This document shows, in pieces, positions 1 to 9,323 of a stretch of 64,000 nucleotides of DNA. The translations under genes and the position numbers were made by a program. The number at the start of each line of letters is the position of its first letter. Position 1 is the stretch's first letter. Under the pieces are notes generated by a model. It saw only the letters and a program-made list of their open reading frames with translations. It was not told the DNA's origin and did no database searches. Location of the stretch: assembly GCA_949358305.1 (NCBI GenBank), contig OX442317.1, forward strand, positions 3,910,186 to 3,974,185, written 5' to 3'. The stretch comes from Strigamia acuminata. Lineage: Eukaryota > Arthropoda > Chilopoda > Geophilomorpha > Linotaeniidae.

Positions 1-2929
1 TCGATACTCGAAATTTATCCGATTCAATACATATAACCGCATCCGGTAAAGCCACTTCCGCATCTTGAACAATTTCTAAACTCGTATAAATCGGTTGCGA
101 CAAGCAGTAATTCACTATTTCTACGGCTTGAAAGCCACAAATTGTGACGCCGATTGCGAGAATGACAAACCAAATTAAACTGTTTGCCTTGTTTTGTCGT
201 TGCAAAATGTAATCAAGGCCAATAACGGGAAAAGTCTGTGCAGATTTTCCCATTGCCGAAATGTATTGGCGTCGAATTAATCCGTACAAGCGATTACCAT
301 TCGCCTTTCGATTCGCACAAAAAAGTGCCTTGAAAGCGATCATTAAGTCGACCATAGACAGTACGGACAGGCCCAAATACAGACCCAAATTGCCTCCGAT
401 ATCGCAAATCAATGCAATGAATGTAATCATATAATATTCTTTGACAGTGCGAACATATGAAGTCTGAAGTCTGATGACAACTTGTTCGGAATAAACATCG
501 TCGTCCATTAAAACAAACGGAAGATATTCAACATCGTCACAGATCCTCGTGCATTCGTACACGTCGTCGAAGATAATGGAGAACTTTCGTATAAAATCAA
601 CAACTGTATCGCTCGAATTGCACCGTGGTTTGTCAATACTAGCGGCAACACTCTTAAAACCAATTCTGAAACATTATAGTAAAAACTAAAACTAACCCTA
701 AAACTGGCTATTAACAAACAACATACGTGCAAGTAGATTTTCTTAAAAGTGCCGAAAGCCTTTTTTCGAAACAGTTTACTTCGCATTTTGTAAATTCCTC
801 AGCCGAAATACATGGTTTGGTCGGACTGTTGACATTTTCGTACTTCGCAAATAAAAATGTCAACTCTTTTTGCCAAAAATCACGCTAAAACTCTTAAATT
901 CTTACTTTAGACATCGTAAACAGAAATTCGACTTTCAAACCATTAAGCATGTACGTCATGCCGGTCACCACCCAAATCAGACGGTCGTTGGCGGGAATGG
1001 ACTAAACGTCAGGTGTCAGGCGTCAGGCGTCAGGTGTCAGGCCCCTATTTATTCGGGACTAACCCTCAGGCGTCAGGCGTCAGGCGTCTGATTCGCTTTT
1101 TTCACAAAACTAAACGTCAGGTGTCAGGCGTCGGGTGTCAGGTGTCAGGTCCCTGACTATTCCGGACTGTCAGGTGTCAGGCGTCTGACTATTCCGGACT
1201 GTCAGGTGTCAGGTGTCAGGCGTCTAAATCTCCATTCCCACCAAAACTAAACGTCAGGTGTCAGGCGCTGGGTGTCAGGTGTCAGGTCCCTGACTATTCC
1301 GGACTGTCAGGTGTCAGGCCCCTGACTTTTTTCAAACTTTTAGGCGTCAGGCGTCAGGTGTTCGTAATGAAAATGATTTTTTAAGATATTTACCAATTCT
1401 TAACCAATTTTGTTGCTTGAATATTCATTTGATTTTATGTAACTGTAAAAATGTTTTGGCATTTAAATTAGCACTTATCACAAGTAAAATAATTATTTTG
1501 TTATATATTTAAATTAAGATTTATCACAAGTAAAATATCACAAGTAAAATAATTATTTTACTTGGCTAATTTAAATGCCAAAACATTTTTACAGTTACAT
1601 AAAATCAAATAAATATTCAAGCAACAAAATTGGTTAAGAATTGGTAAATATCTTAAAAAATCATTTTCATTACGGACACCTGACGCCTGACGCCTAAAAG
1701 TTTGAAAAAAGTCAGGGGCCTGACACCTGACAGTCCGGAATAGTCAGGGACCTGACACCTGACACCCAGCGCCTGACACCTGACGTTTAGTTTTGGTGGG
1801 AATGGAGATTTAGACGCCTGACACCTGACACCTGACAGTCCGGAATAGTCAGACGCCTGACAGTCCGGAATAGTCAGGGACCTGACACCTGACACCCGAC
1901 GCCTGACACCTGACGTTTAGTTTTGTGAAAAAAGCGAATCAGACGCCTGACGCCTGACGCCTGAGGGTTAGTCCCGAATAAATAGGGGCCTGACGCCTGA
2001 CGCCTGACACCTGACACCTGACGTTTAGTCCATCCCGTCGTTGGCTAATATGCTCATCTAGAAAGTTAAATACCAATCAATACTTCCATCAGCTTTTTAA
2101 ATTCTTTTTAGTAACGATTTATCGTACGAGTACAGCGCCTTTTGTAGCGCATCCACCGGGTAATCTGGCCGGTGGAAGATGAACTGACAACTCGAGCGAA
2201 CCAGTATCCAGAACTTCCTTCCGGTCTGCAAGAATAAGGAATGCATACACGATGTGTCAATGGAAGTCGTTGCCGTGCTTTGTGTTGTGCTGAAATTACC
2301 AATCACGAATTGCCGACATGTTGTTTCGGTGACGTAACGAATTTTCGACTTCAACTCATTTGGTTCAATGGGATTCTAATTGTAGTCAATCAACAACAAA
2401 ATTTCACACTTTCTGTATTAATGTGTCAAATGAATACCGGCTTTAACGAGATATTCCCGACAAAAAGTTGCGGGTCCAATTTCTCGTAGAAGTAATCCAA
2501 CTTCCCCGCGGGATCCTTGGATAAAAACGTCTTCAATGCGTGAAAGCAAAAAGTAAGTCCGCAAATATCGTTGTCGTGGCAAAACCGTCGAACTTGATCA
2601 GTATCCACCCCACAAATAAAAACACTCAGAAAAGGCACCGCTTCGGTGTCGACATTCGTCACTTGGACCCCCAATTTCCAGCTGAAGTAGCGAGCGATCA
2701 GAATGCCCGATTGGTAGAAGCAGAGTGCAGTGACGGCCAACGTGAGCACGAGCCAAATCGAGCCAGCAACCAACGACGTAGACGAATCGAAAAAAGGAAA
2801 TATTTCTTTCATCACCAGTCTAGCGTTTACAACGTCGTCTTTGACCACTCGGCCAACTAGTCGTTTCATTCGACGCTTTTGCAATCCACAACTCAACATT
2901 TTCAAACTGACAGTTAAATTCAATTTCAA
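1..2929 (-). pseudogene. Two-domain DEG/ENaC channel gene, copy A (runs off window, disrupted)
   Basis: Paralogue of the complete gene at 5201-8746, with the same exon pattern: exon 1 at 2929-2438 (N-terminus and first TM), exon 2 from 2375, then cysteine-rich extracellular exons. A large exon below about 675 carries TM2 of domain 1 with a GLS filter motif and continues without a stop into TM1 of domain 2, until the window edge. DEG/ENaC proteins are trimeric, amiloride-sensitive sodium channels of the plasma membrane. Seen directly: a foldback element (993-2036) lies inside the fourth coding exon, and reading into it gives a TAA four codons after the duplicated target. The remaining exons are open. 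I infer a recent disruption. A shortened product or removal of the element by splicing remains possible. Confidence 0.75.
993..2036. mobile_element. About 1.04-kb foldback (long inverted repeat) element with 9-bp target duplication
   Basis: The ends are inverted repeats, GGGAATGGACTAAACGTC at the left and its near-complement at the right. Each arm holds arrays of short GTCAGGTGTCAGGC-type units and unique blocks that mirror each other almost to the centre (about 1500-1530). GTCGTTGGC flanks both sides (984-992 and 2037-2045). The paralogous locus at 7852-7861 has a single uninterrupted copy of this target, which is direct evidence for insertion. No transposase ORF is present. The long arms and 9-bp duplication suggest a foldback or MULE-like non-autonomous element; the family assignment is inference. 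Confidence 0.85.
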
Positions 2930-3060
2930 AAGAAAGAAAATTTACTTGTTAAAATTAAAAAACATCAACCACCCCTCGAACTTACCTCAGATAATCCCCA
3001 CGCACTGTGTGTTCTGTTAGCAATTGTGTTTTCACAACCTTTGTATCCACCAACTACTAG

Positions 3061-3430
3061 AATTTAATTAAATATAGTGGTTTTAGAATGTTATTGCCTC
3101 GCTTTAATTGAATTTTGGGTCTTACGAAATGACAAACGGGGCGTAACTTGTAGATAAAATCAATAAAAACATTAATAATACTTATGGAAAAGTGATATAA
3201 ATTAAATATAGTGGTTTTAGAATGTCATTGCCTCGCTTTAATTGAATTTTTGGTCTTACGAAGTGACAAACGGGGCGTAACTTGTAGATAAAATCAATGA
3301 AAACATTAATAATACTTATGGAAAAGTGATATAAATTAAATATAGTGGTTTTAGGATGTCATTGCCTCGCTTTAAATGAATTTTTGGTCTTACGGGGCGT
3401 AACTTTCAATGAAAATATTAATAATAATAA
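3061..3430. repeat. Three tandem copies of a roughly 135-bp AT-rich unit
   Basis: The unit begins near AATATAGTGGTTTTAG and contains GCCTCGCTTTAATTG and GGGGCGTAAC. It occurs at about 3061-3197, 3198-3334 and 3335-3430 (the last shortened). An inverted copy lies at about 4258-4392. The other duplication arm has a single copy at about 8895-9010, so the expansion is specific to copy A. No coding potential seen. Confidence 0.8.
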
Positions 3431-3577
3431 TGGAAAAGGTTTGCTCTCTTAAAAACAACGTCAAATTTTTCAACTAACTACTTAGTAATCGATTCCTAAC
3501 TCTATTAAGAAGATTAAATAAACTTATCTCCTACACTTACAAGATTAACAACAATCGACAATCCATGAACTGATCTG

Positions 3578-4162
3578 TTTACCTGTGACCTTTGGGCCAC
3601 CCTGGTGACCTGCGGCACTGCCACACACCACCGTACGGCCCAAAGGTCATCCCCTCTGTGTGTGATTGACCCAGCCTGGGGGAGGAGGGAGTGGAGTTGT
3701 GTGGTGAGGAGAGAAGAGACGAGAGAGAAGTGTGTTGGGCACCGACTGAGAAGGTCGTGTGCTTAGCAGGGGACAAGGGACAAGGGACAAGGGACAAGGG
3801 ACAAGACGAGTCCCGGGTGGTGGACTCTGTACTCGTCACCATTCACCAGGTAGATACTCAGTGCTATGGCAGATTCCATAGCGCAGCCTCCATGAGTGGA
3901 CGCGCGGGTTGTAGGTAAGTACGACACGAATGTTTAGTCGGACCGACCATGTCACCTATTGGGCTCCCGCCCAGTGTGTGACGGGTCGGTTGACGGTGCG
4001 GCGTGCCGTCGTGGCACCCCCGCAACGGGTAACGGGATTCCCCATACCCCTAGACAACACTAATAAAGGCCAACCAACCAATATTAGGGAGTTTCCGTTA
4101 TTTACGTGAGTATGCGTCCCAAACCAGTGTTTTCAGTCCCCTGATTGCACTGGCGAAGACCA
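3578..4162. mobile_element. GC-rich dispersed repeat, possibly an LTR-like element
   Basis: Present in copy A but absent from the equivalent place in copy B (about 9166), so it is an insertion. It is much more GC-rich than its surroundings and contains a short GGGACAA tandem run (3771-3805). Blocks such as CAGCCTCCATGAG, TGTGTGACGGGTCGGTTG and TTATTTACGTGAG recur in a second copy at about 36855-37205. AATAAAGG near 4061 could be a polyadenylation signal. Class not determined. Its ORFs are repeat noise. Confidence 0.6.
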
Positions 4163-4392
4163 TATCAGTCACACATCGATTGTCAATTGTTGTTAATCTT
4201 GTAAGTGTTTTCTCTGTGTGGGAGATAAGTTTATTGACGTTTTTTTTAAGAGAGAAAACCTTTTCCATAAGTATTATTAATATTTTCATTGAATTTATTT
4301 ACAAGTTACGCCCCGTTTGTCATTTCGTAAGACCCAAAATTCAATTAAAGCGAGGCAATAACATCCTAAAACCACTATATTTAATTTATATC
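4163..4392. repeat. Inverted copy of the flanking 3.06-3.57 kb sequence
   Basis: Reading the complement of 4163-4392 reproduces the order found at 3335-3575: the tandem unit, GGAAAAGG, CTCTCTTAAAAA, then TTACAAGATTAACAACAAT. The dispersed repeat at 3578-4162 therefore sits as the loop of a large imperfect inverted repeat. Confidence 0.7.
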
Positions 4393-4535
4393 CGAAAAAA
4401 TACAGTCAACAAATACATCACAGAATTGACATTGCATTATTAAAATTGCATTGTTCATGCATTTCGAGTACTAATAGCCAGGGACTAAAAATTATACAAG
4501 CAAAAAGCAAATCAAATATCGAAATTAGACTCAAA

Positions 4536-4721
4536 ATGAACGTCAGAAAACCACTACAACCTATGCAAATAATCCTTCCAGCATTAAAAAAAATGGCTGC
4601 AATAGGTAAGCACACTAAAACACGTTCAATGTTTACATTTAATCCTAACCAATTCAATGCAGAAGATACTACACACAATAGTTCAGTCAGTTCATTGTTC
4701 AGCCCTGCCGAAATCAATTTA
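4536..4721 (+). pseudogene. Truncated duplicate of importin-beta 5' exons
   Basis: Near-identical to importin exons 1a and 1b at 9324-9509, including the internal intron (donor GTAAGC, acceptor TTCAATGCAG) and the donor after exon 1b. Homology ends just after the next acceptor, and the HEAT-repeat exons are missing. It cannot encode an importin. Whether its promoter still fires is unknown. Confidence 0.8.
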
Positions 4722-4770
4722 GTAAGTTAAGTTTGCAATTATCCCTAGACGAGTGATTTATCAGTTAATT

Positions 4771-5010
4771 TTTCACAAATACAGCATTAAAAGTTTCGTA
4801 CATTATCTTAGACAATTCCTCCAAATATTCTTGCTACATCAAACCAATTGACAATAAATCACTCCGTTTCTGTTTCAAATTATCAGTCACACATACCAGA
4901 CTCGTTTCACAAAAATCTCGCAGAATTTTTCTGGTTGTGTTTAATTCTTCCCCGTTCGTGTACGACGACGTCTTATCCAAAGCAGAAATTATATTCGATT
5001 GTGAGATCAT
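4771..5010 (-). pseudogene. Unidentified coding-like fragment with one internal stop
   Basis: Reading the minus strand from an ATG at 5010 gives about 58 codons of ordinary, non-repetitive composition (start MISQSNIISALDKTSS), then a TAG, after which the same frame stays open for about 17 codons (QEYLEELSKIMYETFN). It abuts the duplication breakpoint at 4772. I do not recognise the family. It could be a broken exon left at the breakpoint, or chance. Confidence 0.3.
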
Positions 5011-5200
5011 TGTTATTTATTATCTAGGTGCAATTTTAAATTTTAGATTTATTACAACTCGACAATTTTTATGTGAAATAAGAATACAACAACAACAAAT
5101 AGTGTTACAGTACATACAATATAATAGAGACGACGCGGTCGTGTTTGATTTGATTATTGCAAGTACAAAGCACAAAAACTTGACTGTAGGTGCCAGTTTT

Positions 5201-8200
5201 TCACTTGAATCTGCCCGACTTCTTAATTGCAGCATCTGTGAATTGCATTAAGGTGAGCACCGATACACCCAACACACTGCTCAAAGTGGACCCAATGTTT
5301 GAAAATAAATTGACCAAACTAAAAGCGAAATTCTCCATTACAATTTCCCTGAAATTATTAACGAAGTAGATTAAAATCATGGTTCCACCGACTAGAGTTT
5401 GGTCCATTTCAGTAAAAACAACAGGAAGATAAGTCGTTTCGTTGCATTTGGGTAAACAAGCGCATTGTTTGACCGCATCAGTAGCCGCATAAGCACGAAA
5501 GTATGCAGAACGGGTTTGTTTCGCTGTAACGGACGAATTGCAGCGGTCAAGACCATCGACGCTCCCAAACGGCAAACTAGATGAATTCAAAACGCAATTA
5601 ATTCATTTATCAACTAGCTGGACTCGTTTGTTCTACCTGCAAGTAATGTTTTCTTGGAATAAGCGTAGTTTGCATTTGTCTTCGCAAAGAGTGCTCTCCT
5701 CCCACGACCCACATGGTCTTCTTTTTAAGTTCAACTTGATAATCTGTCACGAGTCATCAACAAATTCCATGTAATTTCCACGCAACTGTGTAATCGTTTA
5801 TGTAATCACCGTTTGCCGCTGAATAGATATTCTAGTCGTCTTTCCACAATGCACCGAAATATCTTTTTTCAAATCAAAGAATTCTCCATCCGGAATTAAA
5901 AATATCTTATATTCGCATATTGGGCAGGTGCGATGAGCTTGTTGAGTTATTACAACATGCACCGTTCTGATACCCACGAACTTTCCAAAATCTGTGTCAG
6001 TATTAATTAAATTATAAACTAATAAAAAAAATTGAGTGGTGTACTAGGTAAAGCATCACAATACATACTATCTTTAGTGCAAGCAAACATATACGCTACA
6101 TGTGGTGCCGTCCCTCAGATTTGCTGTACTGCTTCCACTTTGTAAGGTACAACCTTGCACCTCAAAACACCTGAATTTACAAGGCTAAAGTTGGAAATAC
6201 ATTTGCCCTAATTAGAGACCTGTGCTCAGAAAGATTCATAAAATAGAATGTCCTCTTTCTTTTGGTGTAAAAACCATTGAAATCTTTGGTAAAAAAATTG
6301 GGATTTGTTCTATACTCTGTCTCACTGTAAGGTAGTATGGAGTTCCGAGCCATTTCACTGGTGTATGTATACATAAAAGTAGTCCGAAATACCCAAGGTC
6401 TGTGCATTTTGGGTATTTCGGACTACTTTTATGTATACATACACCAGTGAAATGGCTCGGAACTCCCTACTCCCTTACAGTGAGACAGAGTATATCTGTA
6501 ATTTGGGCGAATGTGAATGTGGAGCCAACTTCAGCCTGGTTACCTCTATGCATTTTTGCACACTGTCCGATAAAAGTGGAATAATTGTTCTGCAACAACG
6601 AGTCTTCGTGTGTTCTTCCCGTCGCTTTCTGAGTAGATGAGAATTAAATAAGAATTAGTTATCACAGTTATTTAATAGATAAGGGAGTTTACTGTCATTT
6701 TTGGAATCATTATTGAGTTAATAATGGTCGTTTCCAAGCTCATGGCGCTCCAAATATCGTCAGCCGAGTGATCAGGATGATCCAGATAATCGTAGAAATC
6801 CAGCAATTGGCATTTATCGACAACGGGAAGATTTTTCATACCCTTAGAGAGTTTTTTACGTGTCAATACTCGAAATTTATCCGGTTCAGTACATATGACC
6901 GCATCCGGTAAAGCCACTTCCGCATCTTGAACAATTTCTAAACTCGTATAAATCGGTTGCGACAAGCAGTAATTCACTATTTCCACCGCTTGAAAGCCAC
7001 AAATTGTGACTCCGATTGCGAGAATGACAAACCAAATTAAACTCTTTGTCTTGTTTTGTCGTTGCAAAATGTAATCAAGGCCAATAACGGGAAAAGTCGG
7101 TGCAGATTTTTCCTTTACCGAAATGTATTGGTTTCTAATTAAACGGTACAAGCGATTACCATTCGCCTTTCGTTTCGCACAAAAAAGTGCCTTGAAAGCG
7201 ATCAGTAAGTCTACCATAGACAGAACTGATAGGCCCAAATACAGACCCAAATTGCCTCCGATATCGCAAATCAATGAAATGAATGAAATCAAATAATATT
7301 CTTTGACAGTGCGAACAAATGAACTCTGAGGTCTGATGACGACTTGTTCGGAATAAACATCCTCGTCCATCAAAACAAAAGGAAAGTATTCAACATCGTC
7401 ACAGATCCTCGTGCAGACGCATCTGTCGACGAAGATTGTGGAGAACTTTCGTATAAAATCAACAACTGTATCGCTCGAATTGCACCGTGGTTTGTCAATA
7501 CTAGCGGTAACACTCATGAGACCAATTCTGAAACATTGTAGTAAAAACTAAAACTAACCCTAAAACTGGCTATTAACATTTAACATTTAACATACGTGCA
7601 AGTAGATTTTCTTAAAAGTGCCGAAAGCCTTTTTTCGAAACAGTTTACTTCGCATTTTGTAAATTCCTCAGCCGAAATACATGGTTTGGTCGGACTGTTG
7701 ACATTTTCGTACTTCGCAAATAAAAATGTCAACTCTTTTTGCCAAAAATCACGCTAAAACTCTTAAATTCTTACTTTAGACATCGTAAACAGAAATTCGA
7801 CTTTCAAACCATTAAGCATGTACGTCATGCCGGTCACCACCCAAATCAGACGGTCGTTGGCTAATATGCTCATCTAGAAAGTTAAATACCAATCAATACT
7901 TCCATCAGCTTTTTAAATTCTTTTTAGTAACGATTTATCGTACGAGTACAGCGCCTTTTGTAGCGCATCCACCGGGTAATCTGGCCGGTGGAAGATGAAC
8001 TGACAACTCGAGCGAACCAGTATCCAGAACTTCCTTCCGGTCTGCAAGAATAAGGAATGCATACACGATGTGTCAATGGAAGTCGTTGCCGTGCTTTGAG
8101 TTGTGCTGAAATTACCAATCACGAATTGCCGACATGTTGTTTCGGTGACGTAACGAATTTTCGACTTCAACTCATTTGGTTCAATAGGATTCTATTTGTA

Positions 8201-8746
8201 GATCAACCAGCAAAAAAATTTCATACTTTCTGTATTAATGTGTCAAATGAATACCGGCTTTAACGAGACATTCCCGACAAAACGTAGCGGGTCCAAATTC
8301 TCGTAGAAGTAATCCAAATTCCCCGCGGGATGGATGGATAAAAACGTCTTCAATGCATGAAAGCAAAAAGTAACTCCGCAAATATCGTTGTCGCGGCAAA
8401 ACCGTCGAACTTGATCAGTATCCACCCCACAAATAAAAATACTCGGCAAAGGCACCGCTTCAGTGTCGACATTCGTCAGTTGGACCCCCAATTTCCAGCT
8501 GAAATAGCGAGCGATCAGAATGCCCGATTGGTAGAAGCAGAGTGCAGTGACGGCCAACGTGAGCACGAGCCAAATCGAGCCAGCAACCCACGACGTAGAC
8601 GAATCGAAAAAAGGAAATATATCTTTAATCACCAGTCTAGCGTTTACGACGTCGTCTTTGACCACTCGGCCAACTAGTCGTTTCATTCGCCGCTTTTGCA
8701 ATCCACAAATTAACATTTTCAAACTGAAAGTCAAATTCAATTTCAA
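5201..8746 (-). CDS. Concatenated two-domain DEG/ENaC sodium channel protein (copy B)
   Basis: Ten exons join in phase: 8746-8255, 8191-8116, 8041-7944, 7873-7775, 7711-7596, 7527-6693, 6628-6544, 5991-5810, 5743-5637, 5576-5201; about 821 aa. Domain 1: TM1 near residues 53-75, cysteine-rich ectodomain, TM2 about 372-405 with the pore motif GLS. After a cytosolic linker of about 50 residues, domain 2 begins with TM1 about 455-478 and ends with the family CxCxPxC pattern (CACLPKC), TM2 with GVS, and a short tail. Exon 6 encodes TM2 of domain 1 and TM1 of domain 2 with no stop or splice site between. Known family members have one such domain per chain and form trimers. The usual N-terminal HG gating motif is absent (IG in domain 2). 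The start is the first ATG of exon 1. Confidence 0.85.
6311..6494. mobile_element. Palindromic MITE inside a DEG/ENaC intron
   Basis: An almost perfect palindrome of 184 bp whose arms (start TATACTCTGTCTCACTG) meet around 6405. It lies in the 552-nt intron between exons 7 and 8, much longer than the other introns of the gene. TA at both borders suggests a Tc1/mariner-type TA target. The sequence just left of it (about 6255-6313) recurs at about 36780-36843. Confidence 0.65.
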
Positions 8747-9323
8747 AAGAAAGAAAACGAGTCGCTTTATCTTTTCAAATAAACTTGCTCGTTAAAATTA
8801 ATAAAACATCAACCACCCCACCAACTTACCTCAGATAATCCCCACGCAATGTGTTGGCAATTGTGTTTCACAACATTTGTATCCACCAACTACTAGAATT
8901 TAATTAAATATAGTGGTTTTAGGATGTTATTGCCTCGCTTTAATTAAATTTTGGATCTTACGTAATGACAAACGGGATATAACTTTCAATAAAAATATCA
9001 ATAATAATTACGGAAAAGGTTTTCTCTCTTAAAAATATGTCAAATTTTTCAACTAACTACTTAGTAATCGATTCCTAACTCTATTAAGAAGATTAAATAA
9101 ACTTACCTCCTACACAGAGAAAACACTTACAAGATTAACAACAATCGATAATCCATAAACAGATCAAAAAGTCCTGACTCTTGAAGAATACAGCCAACAA
9201 ATACAACAGAGAATTGACATTACATTATTAAAATTGCATTGTTCATGCATTTCGAGTACTAATAGCCAGGGACTAAAAATTATACAAGCAAAAAGCAAAT
9301 CAAATATCGAAATTAGACTCAAA

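Larger units (their letters stand above)
1..4772. repeat. Segmental duplication copy A (partner about 6866-9572)
   Basis: Bases 1-4772 match about 6866-9572 nearly continuously: the DEG/ENaC exons, the introns between them and the first importin-beta exons. Copy A is longer because it has gained the foldback element, a tandem repeat expansion and a dispersed repeat. The match stops at 4772, exactly where the second importin exon should follow, so that breakpoint lies at an intron-exon boundary. Confidence 0.85.

Noticed and set aside
1653-1895. 80-aa minus-strand ORF
   Set aside because: Made wholly of the GTCAGG-type repeats of the foldback element; repetitive CQASGVR-type product, not a gene.
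7753-7774. 21-nt intron between DEG/ENaC exons 4 and 5
   Set aside because: A 63-nt intron ending at 7712 keeps phase, matches intron sizes in this genome and starts the next exon at a conserved cysteine-rich block.
7931-7932. Donor GTTACT extending exon 3 in the frame ALQKALYSYDKS
   Set aside because: That frame ignores an excellent 74-nt intron at 8115-8042 and leads to stops; the chosen splicing keeps all ten exons in phase.
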